From an uncultured Clostridium sp. (lineage in GTDB: Bacteria > Bacillota > Clostridia > TANB77 > CAG-508): a stretch of DNA of 47,068 nucleotides. A model generated the notes under the pieces. That model was not told where the DNA came from. It saw nothing but the letters and a program-made list of their open reading frames with translations, and did not search any database. The DNA lies in the NCBI GenBank assembly GCA_946500265.1, contig CAMMVE010000011.1, positions 1-47,068 of the forward strand, in the 5' to 3' direction. The position numbers were made by a program, and so were the translations under genes. Below are positions 32,907 through 41,092 of this stretch, piece by piece (within the stretch, counting starts at the first letter, position 1; the number at the start of each line of letters is the position of its first letter).

Positions 32907-35864
32907 ATGAATAGAAATGAAGAACAATATAAGATTTTTAAACAAGTTGTGCATACGTTTTATCACAATGATATAGAAAAGACAAAAGAAATTCAAAGCA
33001 AAACAAATGATTTGGTTATAGAACCTAAATTGATATATGATACATTTCATAAAAACTTAAAGGCAGAGTTTAGAATAGGAGATACTCAGCTCTATAAGTT
33101 GAAAAACTTACCAGAATTTTTCGAAAGAATGTTAAGTAATGAAACATATAAATATGGTGCAAAATTAGAGTTTGTACATGATAAGTCATCTTTCAGAGAA
33201 GAGTATATTCCATTACTTAATTTTATTTTAAAATATGCTGAAATTATCAAATATGCGAATGAGACTGTAGGAAGTTATGGCAAATATATGAGAACTATGA
33301 GTAATGAATATATAACCATATCAAATACAGGTTTAGATGAAATATTTGATGTATTACAAAATAAAGAAGTGCTATTTAAGAGAGATTCGCTGGAAGGAAA
33401 GATACTTTTTGAAAACCATAATCCTGATATTCAGTTTACAATTGAGCAAGTAGAAAATGGTGATTACATTGTAACTCCTAATATAGATGTATTCTCATAT
33501 GATATTTTACAAGGTTCTTCATACAAATATATGCTTACACAAAATACATTATATAGATGCGATGAGCCATTTGAAAATACTCTTAAATTTTTAAATATAT
33601 TTAGAGAAAATTATACTCCAAATCTAAGATTTAAAAGAGAAGATTTACCAAGTTTTTGTTCATTAGTATATCCTAAGCTAAAAAATGTAATTTCTCTACA
33701 AAAACTAGATGAAAGCATTGTAAATAAATATATTCCGCAGGATTTATACATTAAAATGTTTTTAGACTATGATAAAAACAACTATATTGTTGCAGACATT
33801 AAATTTGTATATGGGGATGTGGAATTTAATCCTTTAAAAGATAATAATTTGAGTGTAGCAAGAGACATTGCAAAGGAAAATGAATATCTTGATGTTTTTG
33901 TAAATACTGGTTTTATGCTAGATAGAGAAAATAGTAGACTAATTTTAGCAAATGAAGATAAGATTTATAATTTCTTATCAGAAGAAATAGAGAAATATAT
34001 GCAAAAATTTGAAGTTCTAGCTACTGATGCTTTTGCTCAAAAAAATATACATAAGCCTAAAATAGGTTCTGTAGGAGTACGTGTCGAAAATAATTTGCTA
34101 AAGATAGATTTATCAAATATGGATTTTGGTGTAGATGAAATAATTAGCATTATGCAAAAATATAAGTTAAAAAAGAAATTTCATAGACTAAAAGATGGTA
34201 GTTTCTTGGAACTTGAAGAAAATGAAACAATGGATTTTATAAGCGGATTATTAGAAAATGGAGATGTAAGCTATAAAGAAATTACCATGGGAGAGATAGA
34301 GCTTCCAATTTCACGAAGCATGTATATGGACAGAATTTTACAAACACTGGACACAAATATAACAAAAAATGATGAATATAAAAAAGTAGTTGCGCAAGTT
34401 GCTAAAAGAGAAATTGATGATATGCCAATGCCAGAAGGCTTAAAGGCTACTCTAAGAAATTACCAAGTTACAGGAATAAAATGGTTAAAAGTGTTAGATC
34501 AATATGGTTTTGGTGGAATCTTAGCTGATGATATGGGACTAGGTAAAACAATACAACTTTTAGGAGTGCTTCAGCTTTATATTGAGGAACAGAGAAAGGC
34601 TCATAAGGAAATTAAACCAAGTATAGTTGTATGTCCAAGTTCATTGACTTTAAATTGGTATAGTGAAATAAAAAAATTTACACCGGATTTAAAAACATTA
34701 ATCATACGTGGAAATGCAGAAGAAAGAAAAGAACAAATTTCAAATATTAATAAATATCATTTAGTAATTACATCATACGATTTGTTAAAAAGAGATACTG
34801 AAGAATATTTGAATTATAATTATGAATTTAAATATATAATTGCAGATGAGGCTCAATATATAAAAAATAATAATACTCAAAACGCAAGGGCGATTAAAAG
34901 TATTAGAGCAGATACCAAATATGCTCTAACTGGTACACCAATTGAGAATTCTTTATCAGAGTTATGGTCAATATTTGATTTCATAATGCCAGGATATTTA
35001 TACAGTTATAAAAAATTTAAAGAAATATATGAAATGCCTATAGTAAGAGATGAAAATAATTGGGCAATTAATAAATTAAAAATGCTTATAGAGCCATTTA
35101 TATTAAGAAGAACTAAAAAAGCTGTTCTTACTGAACTTCCAGATAAAACAATAAGTGTTCTTAATAACCAAATGCAAGATGAACAGCTAAAAATATATTT
35201 GTCATATCTAACGAATGCAAGAAAAGAAGTAAAACAAGAGATACAGACAAATGGAATAGAAAGAAGTCAAATAAAAATTTTGGCATTACTTATGAGATTA
35301 AGACAAATTTGTTGTCATCCATCTTTGTTTATCTCAAACTATACAGGAGAAAGTAGCAAGTTAAACCAATGTGTGGAGCTTGTGAAGGATGCTGTATTAT
35401 CAGGGCATAAGATATTAATATTTTCAAGTTACTCAAGTATGTTACAGATTATTGAAAAGCAATTAAGTAAAGAAAAAATAAAATATTTAAAACTTACAGG
35501 ACAAACTAAAGTGGGAGACAGAATAAAGTTAGTAGAAGAATTTAATAATAATGATGAAGTAAAAGTATTCTTGATTTCTCTTAAAGCTGGTGGCACGGGA
35601 TTAAACTTAATAGGCGCAGATATGGTAATACATTATGACCCATGGTGGAATTTATCTGCCGAGAATCAAGCAACAGACAGAACGTATAGAATAGGGCAAA
35701 AGAAAAATGTTCAAGTATACAAATTAATTACAAAGGACTCAATTGAAGAGAGAATATATGAACTCCAAGAGAAAAAAGCAAATCTTGCAAAAACGATGCT
35801 ATCAACAGAGCAAACATTCTTAAACAAACTAACTAGAGAAGATATAATGGCACTGTTTGAATAG
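32907..35864 (+). CDS. SNF2-family DEAD/DEAH-like helicase (HepA/YwqA type)
   Basis: 985-aa SNF2 ATPase, probably a translocase acting on nucleic acid or on RNA polymerase complexes. Residues 1-510 contain a SNF2-associated region with no catalytic motif. The ATPase starts with LRNYQVTGIKWLKVLDQYGF and Walker A LADDMGLGKTIQLL; motif II is IADEAQYIKN, motif III ALTGTPIENSLSELWSIFDF. The helicase C domain ends with SLKAGGTGLNLIGADMVIHY, DPWWN and ATDRTYRIGQ. There is no zinc SWIM motif visible at the N-terminus. The ATG at 32907 has only a weak GTGGGG site upstream. Housekeeping-like composition. Confidence 0.93.
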   Translation: MNRNEEQYKIFKQVVHTFYHNDIEKTKEIQSKTNDLVIEPKLIYDTFHKNLKAEFRIGDTQLYKLKNLPEFFERMLSNETYKYGAKLEFVHDKSSFREEYIPLLNFILKYAEIIKYANETVGSYGKYMRTMSNEYITISNTGLDEIFDVLQNKEVLFKRDSLEGKILFENHNPDIQFTIEQVENGDYIVTPNIDVFSYDILQGSSYKYMLTQNTLYRCDEPFENTLKFLNIFRENYTPNLRFKREDLPSFCSLVYPKLKNVISLQKLDESIVNKYIPQDLYIKMFLDYDKNNYIVADIKFVYGDVEFNPLKDNNLSVARDIAKENEYLDVFVNTGFMLDRENSRLILANEDKIYNFLSEEIEKYMQKFEVLATDAFAQKNIHKPKIGSVGVRVENNLLKIDLSNMDFGVDEIISIMQKYKLKKKFHRLKDGSFLELEENETMDFISGLLENGDVSYKEITMGEIELPISRSMYMDRILQTLDTNITKNDEYKKVVAQVAKREIDDMPMPEGLKATLRNYQVTGIKWLKVLDQYGFGGILADDMGLGKTIQLLGVLQLYIEEQRKAHKEIKPSIVVCPSSLTLNWYSEIKKFTPDLKTLIIRGNAEERKEQISNINKYHLVITSYDLLKRDTEEYLNYNYEFKYIIADEAQYIKNNNTQNARAIKSIRADTKYALTGTPIENSLSELWSIFDFIMPGYLYSYKKFKEIYEMPIVRDENNWAINKLKMLIEPFILRRTKKAVLTELPDKTISVLNNQMQDEQLKIYLSYLTNARKEVKQEIQTNGIERSQIKILALLMRLRQICCHPSLFISNYTGESSKLNQCVELVKDAVLSGHKILIFSSYSSMLQIIEKQLSKEKIKYLKLTGQTKVGDRIKLVEEFNNNDEVKVFLISLKAGGTGLNLIGADMVIHYDPWWNLSAENQATDRTYRIGQKKNVQVYKLITKDSIEERIYELQEKKANLAKTMLSTEQTFLNKLTREDIMALFE

Positions 35865-35885
35865 AAATAGAATATATGTTATAAT
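35857..35885 (+). promoter_or_regulatory. Promoter of the small foreign gene
   Basis: TTGAAT (35857-35862), 17 bp, TATAAT (35880-35885), starting inside the last codons of the helicase gene. Confidence 0.65.
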
Positions 35886-35929
35886 ATATGCACAACTTTG
35901 TTGTAATAAACAAAAAGGAGGAAGATTTT

Positions 35930-36397
35930 ATGAATCTTCGGGATAATTATCTACCTTTATCTGGTGCAATACGAGAAGAAAATCTGGAAGCTCTTTTCAA
36001 TGTAAAGGAGGTAAGCACAAAGTACAGGCAGATAGTACAGAGCGAAGAGTTCAGCCAAGAGCTTTGCGAACAGCATAATGCACTTGTGAAACTTGTTGAC
36101 GAGCTAAGTCAAGAAGTGGGAAGGGATAGTAGGTATGATCAAATCGCATCAAAAGAGGATTTGATGGAGTTGGTTAGAACCAATGTTATTTTAAATGCCA
36201 TTGGAAATGTACTTGATAGTATTATTTTCGATGGAGTGCCTGTCGAAAAAGCAGTAGCAGAGTTTATTACAGTTGAATTCGTGATTCGAATTCTTTATGG
36301 CGTAATAAATGCTAAATGGGAGGAATGTAAAGAAATTGCGACTGAAAACATGATAATCAATGCTATCTATAGTGATCCCGATGGACTGTACAGCTAA
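35930..36397 (+). CDS. Hypothetical protein of foreign composition
   Basis: 155 aa from the ATG at 35930 (AGGAGG about 8 nt upstream); an ATG at 35888 lacks a site. I do not recognise the family. The protein is soluble and acidic, mostly helical by appearance (YRQIVQSEEFSQELCEQHNA, then DLMELVRTNVILNAIGNVLD), with a hydrophobic run FITVEFVIRILYGVI at about 122-136. Base composition and codons (many GAG, CAG, AGC) differ from both neighbours, and codon 4 is CGG, as in the amidase at 7955. It has its own promoter and terminator, so it looks like a recently inserted single gene. If CGG caused efficient +1 shifting, this frame would close early. Confidence 0.7.
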   Translation: MNLRDNYLPLSGAIREENLEALFNVKEVSTKYRQIVQSEEFSQELCEQHNALVKLVDELSQEVGRDSRYDQIASKEDLMELVRTNVILNAIGNVLDSIIFDGVPVEKAVAEFITVEFVIRILYGVINAKWEECKEIATENMIINAIYSDPDGLYS

Positions 36398-36416
36398 AAT
36401 CATAAGACTCCTGAAA

Positions 36417-36463
36417 AAAAGGCATATATTACAAGGTAACTATCTTGTAACAATATGCCTTTT
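36417..36463. terminator. Terminator after the foreign gene
   Basis: AAAAGGCATAT (36417-36427) pairs with ATATGCCTTTT (36453-36463), and an inner stem TTACAAG/CTTGTAA extends it. A and T runs on both sides make it bidirectional. Confidence 0.8.
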
Positions 36464-36493
36464 AAAAAATTAAAAACTATTAATGGAGGATGT

Positions 36494-37951
36494 ATGAGAG
36501 AATATATATCAATTATAGGTGGAGGATTAGCTGGTTGTGAAGCAGCTTATCAAATTGCCAAAAGAGGAATTAAAGTAAAATTGTATGAAATGAAACCAGA
36601 TAAATTCTCACCAGCACATAGTAATACAAACTTGGCAGAAATTGTTTGTAGTAATTCTTTTAAATCTAATTTACATACAAATGCATGTGGATTATTAAAA
36701 GAAGAATTGCGTTTATTAGACTCACTTTTAATAAAAACTGCAGATGAAGTTGCTGTACCAGCAGGACAAGCATTAGCAGTTGATAGAGAAAAATTCGCAG
36801 AAGAAGTTACTAAAAAAATTGAGAGTTTAAAAAATGTGGAAATTATAAGAAAAGAAGTAGGAAAAAGTGGAGATAATCTTGTTGCTGATGAAAAACTGGA
36901 ATCTGTTACCGATGATTCAGGGGTGAAATCGCAACCAATAGTTTCTCTTAAAAAATTAGTAGAAGAAGGAATAGTAATTATTGCTACAGGACCACTTACT
37001 TCTGATAGACTTTCTAAGGAAATAGTAGAGCTTACAGGAGACGAAGGATTACACTTTTATGATGCAGCAGCTCCTATTATTGAAAAAGAAAGTATAGACA
37101 TGAATATAGCTTTTTGGGGAGATAGATATAGTCAGGAAAGAGGTAAAGACGAAGAGCTAGAATTATGGAAAGAAAGAATAAAAAATAATAGCGAAAATAA
37201 TTATATTAATCTACCAATGAATAAAGAGGAGTATGAAAACTTTTGGAAAGAACTTACCCAAGCGGAAGTTGTAGAACTTCATGAATTTGAAAAAAGAGAA
37301 ATTTTTGAAGGGTGTATGCCAATAGAAATAATGGCGAAAAGAGGAATAGATACTTTAAGATTTGGACCATTAAAACCAGTAGGTTTTACAGACCCAAGAA
37401 CAGGTAAGAGACCATATGCTGTAGTACAACTAAGACAAGACAATAGCGAAGGAAATCTATTTAATATGGTAGGGTTCCAAACAAATTTAAAATTCGGGGA
37501 GCAAAAAAGAGTGTTTAGTCTAATTCCAGGACTAGAAAATGCAGAATTTGTAAAATACGGTGTGATGCATAGAAATACTTTTATTAATTCGCCAGAATTA
37601 TTGGACGAAACATATAATTTAAAAACTAATAATAATGTATTTTTTGCAGGACAAATAACTGGAGTAGAAGGATATGTTGAATCAATTGCATCAGGGTTGG
37701 TTGCTGCATTAAACGCAGTGATGATGTACGATAAAGATAGAGTAATATTCCCAAAAGAAACAATGATAGGTGCTTTGTCAAAATATATAGCAACACCAAA
37801 TAAAAACTTTCAACCTATGAATGCGAATTTTGGAATACTTCCTCAATTAGAAGAAAGAATAAAAGATAAAAAGCTGAAATATACAAAATTAGCAGATAGA
37901 GCAATAAAATATATGGGCAATACTATGAATAATCTTGATAATCTATTCTAA
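36494..37951 (+). CDS. trmFO: Methylenetetrahydrofolate-tRNA-(uracil-5-)-methyltransferase TrmFO
   Basis: Folate- and FAD-dependent enzyme that makes m5U54 in tRNA. 485 aa from the ATG at 36494 (GGAGG 4 nt upstream; an ATG at 36455 lies inside the preceding terminator). The FAD-binding motif is ISIIGGGLAGCEAAYQIAKR; CSNSFKSN, ATGPLTSDRLS, EGCMPIEIMAKRG and QITGVEGYVESIASGLVAAL are conserved TrmFO segments, including the Cys positions. The protein is about 40-50 residues longer than usual; the extra part lies near 125-160 (GKSGDNLVADEKLESVTDDS), just before IATGPLTS. topA close to trmFO is common; here a helicase and a foreign gene lie between. Confidence 0.96.
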   Translation: MREYISIIGGGLAGCEAAYQIAKRGIKVKLYEMKPDKFSPAHSNTNLAEIVCSNSFKSNLHTNACGLLKEELRLLDSLLIKTADEVAVPAGQALAVDREKFAEEVTKKIESLKNVEIIRKEVGKSGDNLVADEKLESVTDDSGVKSQPIVSLKKLVEEGIVIIATGPLTSDRLSKEIVELTGDEGLHFYDAAAPIIEKESIDMNIAFWGDRYSQERGKDEELELWKERIKNNSENNYINLPMNKEEYENFWKELTQAEVVELHEFEKREIFEGCMPIEIMAKRGIDTLRFGPLKPVGFTDPRTGKRPYAVVQLRQDNSEGNLFNMVGFQTNLKFGEQKRVFSLIPGLENAEFVKYGVMHRNTFINSPELLDETYNLKTNNNVFFAGQITGVEGYVESIASGLVAALNAVMMYDKDRVIFPKETMIGALSKYIATPNKNFQPMNANFGILPQLEERIKDKKLKYTKLADRAIKYMGNTMNNLDNLF

Positions 37952-38020
37952 GGATACCTTGAAGAATCATATTATTTTATATCTAAGATAATACTTAACT
38001 AAAAAATATACAAATATTAC

Positions 38021-38060
38021 AAAAATGTTACAGGAATATTACATTTCTGTGACATTTTTT
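38021..38060 (+). terminator. Terminator after trmFO
   Basis: AAAAATGTTACAG (38021-38033) pairs with CTGTGACATTTTTT (38047-38060) with one mismatch, ending in T6. Confidence 0.75.
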
Positions 38061-38139
38061 GAAATCTATTGAAAAAAATTGCAAGCAATGGTAAAATTTT
38101 TTTAAAGTATGATATCAGATTGCAAGTATACATAATACA

Positions 38140-38168
38140 TTGACTAAAACTTTAGAAAGTGATATAAT
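38140..38168 (+). promoter_or_regulatory. Promoter of the coiled-coil protein gene
   Basis: TTGACT (38140-38145), 17 bp, TATAAT (38163-38168). Confidence 0.8.
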
Positions 38169-38200
38169 ATAAAGTGTAGTTGAAAATGGGAGGAAAGAAT

Positions 38201-39802
38201 ATGGATAAAATTGAGTTAATGGAGAACATTTTAAGTCAATACAGAAATATACAAAAGGTTATTAAAGAAAGTGAGCAAGACAAGAAAAGAGGCGAATTGC
38301 TACTTAATAAAGAAGAAGAAAGATATGATGAAGCTAAATCAGAATTTGGAGAACACCCATTAGACGATTACCAAAGTCAAGTTTTAAAAGAATACGATAC
38401 TAATGTAAAGAATTACAAAGAAAAATTAGATAGAATAGATGAAACAGTAAAAAAATTGAATGAGAAAAAAGATTTTATGGCTACAGATAGAAACATTCAA
38501 GATATTACTCAAGGCTTGATGGAGATAGATAGGAAAATTAAACAAAAAGAGCTTGAATTAAGAAAAAGTAATCTAGCATTAGATGAATATTACATGAAAG
38601 ATGATAAAGAAGGAAAGATTCCTCAAGATTTCTATAATGAACAAGATAAAATTAAAAAAGAAATAAATGGATTAACATCTAAAAAAGAAAAATTTGAAAA
38701 ATTTCTAGATGAATTAAAAATAGGAAGAGATAATCTTATAAAGGATGGAAGATATCTTGAAGCTAATAGAGAACCAGAAAAAATGGAGAAACCAGAGAAA
38801 GAGCCAATAGATATAGAAGCAATACCACCAATAGAAAAAGAACCTGTTGAACCAAAGAAAGAGCCGATAGATATAGAAGCAATACCACCAATAGAAAAAG
38901 AACCTGTTGAACCAAAGAAAGAGCCAATAGATATAGAAGCAATACCACCAATAGAAAAAGAACCTATTGAACCAAAGAAAGAGCCAGTAAAAGCTGGGGC
39001 AAAAGGAAATGATGCTATAGTAAAACCAGCAATAACATTACCAAAACAATTGACATATAAAGTATTAATTGGAAAAACTGCTAGGATTCGTTTTGATGGA
39101 AAACAATATTTTGTTGGTAAAAAATCAATAAAAGAAGGAATAAATCTTACATATGCAGAAGTTGGAAAAATATTAGAAAAAACTGGATTCAAAAAAGATG
39201 ATATAGTTAAATTAAATGATTTAATAAAAGAAGGTACAATAGATTCAACTGTAGTAAATGTTATATATAATTCAAGATTAGAAGATGATCAAAAGCAAGA
39301 TATTATGGGAAGATATATTAAAGATTGCTATGAGTCGGTTGTAAATAGTCAAAAAACTGAGGGAAAAGTTTATTATGACAGAGAAAACTTGTCAAAAACT
39401 AGCATTATAGACAGTATCTTAAAGAGAGAAGTTACACAAGAGGAAAAAATGAATATTTTAGAAAGAGCAGAAAAAGCAGCAAGATATGGAATAGGAAGAT
39501 TAGAAGGAGAATATAAACCTGATATAAGGAGTAGATTAGTAAACTTTATTACAAAACAACATACACAAAAACAATTAACAAGTGGACAAATTCAAAAAGT
39601 TGCAGAAACATATAATGACTTACGTGAGAAAAATGAAGCTGGAAAGATTTATCAAAAAGACTTTAAAGATGAAGTTAAGTTAAATAAAGCTCAATTAGAT
39701 GAAATAAAAGAATTGCATGAATCTCAACAAAGACAAGAAATGTCAAAGAGTAGACAACAAACACAAAATACTACAAGACAGGGAAATGATGTACAAAGAT
39801 AA
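38201..39802 (+). CDS. Coiled-coil protein with KEPIDIEAIPPIEKEPVEPK repeats, function unknown
   Basis: 533 aa from the ATG at 38201 (GGGAGG 7 nt upstream). No family is recognised. Residues 1-190 are a charged coiled coil (IQKVIKESEQDKKRGELLLN, then ELRKSNLALDEYY). Residues about 205-263 hold three near-identical 20-residue Pro/Glu/Lys units (KEPIDIEAIPPIEKEPVEPK). A folded-looking part follows (about 280-350, YKVLIGKTARIRFDGKQYFV), then a helical charged C-terminus ending in a Gln/Arg/Ser-rich tail. There is no signal peptide or membrane helix. The architecture suggests a scaffold or extended linker protein; that is inference. It has its own promoter and lies just before the str operon. Confidence 0.75.
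   Translation: MDKIELMENILSQYRNIQKVIKESEQDKKRGELLLNKEEERYDEAKSEFGEHPLDDYQSQVLKEYDTNVKNYKEKLDRIDETVKKLNEKKDFMATDRNIQDITQGLMEIDRKIKQKELELRKSNLALDEYYMKDDKEGKIPQDFYNEQDKIKKEINGLTSKKEKFEKFLDELKIGRDNLIKDGRYLEANREPEKMEKPEKEPIDIEAIPPIEKEPVEPKKEPIDIEAIPPIEKEPVEPKKEPIDIEAIPPIEKEPIEPKKEPVKAGAKGNDAIVKPAITLPKQLTYKVLIGKTARIRFDGKQYFVGKKSIKEGINLTYAEVGKILEKTGFKKDDIVKLNDLIKEGTIDSTVVNVIYNSRLEDDQKQDIMGRYIKDCYESVVNSQKTEGKVYYDRENLSKTSIIDSILKREVTQEEKMNILERAEKAARYGIGRLEGEYKPDIRSRLVNFITKQHTQKQLTSGQIQKVAETYNDLREKNEAGKIYQKDFKDEVKLNKAQLDEIKELHESQQRQEMSKSRQQTQNTTRQGNDVQR
38811..38990 (+). repeat. Three 60-bp tandem repeats inside the coiled-coil gene
   Basis: Units 38811-38870, 38871-38930 and 38931-38990 are almost identical at the DNA level, starting GAGCC(A/G)ATAGATATAGAAGC. 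Unit length is a multiple of three, so copy number can change without a frameshift. Confidence 0.9.
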
Positions 39803-39858
39803 TTAGAGATTTTAAAATTAAAAGACTTGAAAATAATTGGGAATACTATAAAAAATCA

Positions 39859-39887
39859 TTGACATATAAGTAAAAAGATGATAAAAT
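39859..39887 (+). promoter_or_regulatory. Promoter of the str operon
   Basis: TTGACA (39859-39864), 17 bp, TAAAAT (39882-39887); the best promoter in the window, about 130 bp before rpsL. Confidence 0.8.
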
Positions 39888-39889
39888 AT

Positions 39890-39928
39890 TACCGTTAGTA
39901 TAAAATGGTTATACTAGCGGTATTTTAT
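39890..39928 (+). terminator. Hairpin overlapping the str promoter start region
   Basis: TACCGTTAGTATA (39890-39902) pairs with TATACTAGCGGTA (39910-39922), one wobble, then TTTTATT. It lies 2 bp after the -10, so it probably ends transcription from the upstream gene; it could also form a 5' structure in the rpsL mRNA. Confidence 0.65.
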
Positions 39929-40018
39929 TGTATATAAGCACAATTCAATTGTGGCATATTGCAATAAAATCAAAAATATAAAGTATAATAAATATTTATG
40001 AAAAGAGGTGAAATTTAA

Positions 40019-40432
40019 GTGCCAACAATTAATCAATTAGTAAGAAAAGGAAGAAAAAGTTCTACAACAAAATCTACAGCACCAGCTTTACAACATGGAT
40101 ATAACTCTAGAAACAAAAAAACTACTAACCAAAGATCTCCACAAAAAAGAGGTGTTTGTACAGTTGTAAAAACAGTAACACCAAAGAAGCCAAACTCAGC
40201 ATTAAGAAAAGTTGCCAGAGTTAGACTTTCAAACGGATATGAAGTAACTTCATATATCCCAGGTATTGGACACAACTTACAAGAGCACAGTGTTGTTCTA
40301 ATAAGAGGTGGAAGGGTAAAAGACTTACCAGGTGTTAGATACCATATAATTAGAGGTACATTAGATACTGCCGGAGTTAAAGATAGAATGCAAGGTAGAT
40401 CTAAGTATGGAGCTAAAAAACCTAAGAAATAG
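40019..40432 (+). CDS. rpsL: 30S ribosomal protein S12
   Basis: 137-aa decoding-centre protein. GTG start with AGAGGTG upstream. Starts [12 protein letters not shown]; the functional loops [20 protein letters not shown] and [20 protein letters not shown] are standard. Lys at the PKKPNS position is the wild-type, streptomycin-sensitive state. First gene of the str operon, here separated from rpoC. Confidence 0.98.
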   Translation: MPTINQLVRKGRKSSTTKSTAPALQHGYNSRNKKTTNQRSPQKRGVCTVVKTVTPKKPNSALRKVARVRLSNGYEVTSYIPGIGHNLQEHSVVLIRGGRVKDLPGVRYHIIRGTLDTAGVKDRMQGRSKYGAKKPKK

Positions 40433-40520
40433 TGGTTTTTTAATGGTGCATATATGAAATTACTAATTTAATGCTAATATTTGGTACTTAAATTTATAAT
40501 AGATTATATAGCACTATACG

Positions 40521-40568
40521 GAAAAGAATATATCTTTTCAGAGTAACTTAGGTGTTTTTTTAAACACC
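40521..40568 (+). other. Two small hairpins between rpsL and rpsG
   Basis: GAAAAGA/TCTTTTC (40521-40539, 5-nt loop) and GGTGTTT/AAACACC (40551-40568, 4-nt T loop). The rpsL-rpsG gap of 176 nt is longer than usual, and S7 operons often carry translational control sites upstream of rpsG; a role here is inference. Confidence 0.5.
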
Positions 40569-40608
40569 AAAAGATATTAAAAAATATCAAGAAAAGGAGT
40601 GAAGAATA

Positions 40609-41079
40609 GTGCCAAGAAGAGGATTTATAGCAAAAAGAGATGTTTTACCAGATCCAATATACAATAGCAAAGTTGTTACAAAGTTAATAAACAATGTAAT
40701 GCTTGATGGTAAAAAGACAGTTGCTCAGGCAATAGTTTATGATGCTTTCAATATAATTAAGGAAAAAGAACAAAAAGATCCATTAGAAGTATTTGAAGCA
40801 GCTCTTGAAAATGTAATGCCAGTTCTAGAAGTTAAAGCTAGAAGAATCGGTGGAGCTACATATCAAGTTCCAATCGAAATTAGACCAGAAAGAAGACAAA
40901 CTTTAGGTTTAAGATGGTTAGTTACTTATGCAAGAAATAGACATGAAAAAACTATGGCTCAAAAATTAGCAGCTGAAATCATGGATGCAGTAGCTGGAAA
41001 TGGTGGAGCATTCAAGAAGAAAGAAGATATGCATAGAATGGCTGAAGCTAATAAGGCTTTTGCACATTACAAGTTTTAA
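40609..41079 (+). CDS. rpsG: 30S ribosomal protein S7
   Basis: 156-aa primary 16S rRNA-binding protein of the 30S head and usual autoregulator of the str operon. GTG start with AAAGGAGTG upstream. Signature segments [40 protein letters not shown] and [18 protein letters not shown] are complete. fusA starts 13 nt after its stop, so the two are translated from one mRNA. Confidence 0.98.
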   Translation: MPRRGFIAKRDVLPDPIYNSKVVTKLINNVMLDGKKTVAQAIVYDAFNIIKEKEQKDPLEVFEAALENVMPVLEVKARRIGGATYQVPIEIRPERRQTLGLRWLVTYARNRHEKTMAQKLAAEIMDAVAGNGGAFKKKEDMHRMAEANKAFAHYKF

Positions 41080-41092
41080 AGGAGGATAAAAA

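Noticed and set aside
38811..38990. Regular 60-bp repeats considered as a CRISPR array
   Set aside because: No unique spacers between units, the repeat is coding and in frame, and no cas genes are nearby.
38632..39192. Reverse-strand frame with a Gly/Ser/Ile repeat over the coiled-coil gene
   Set aside because: The repeat is only the antisense of the 60-bp tandem repeat; there is no start signal.
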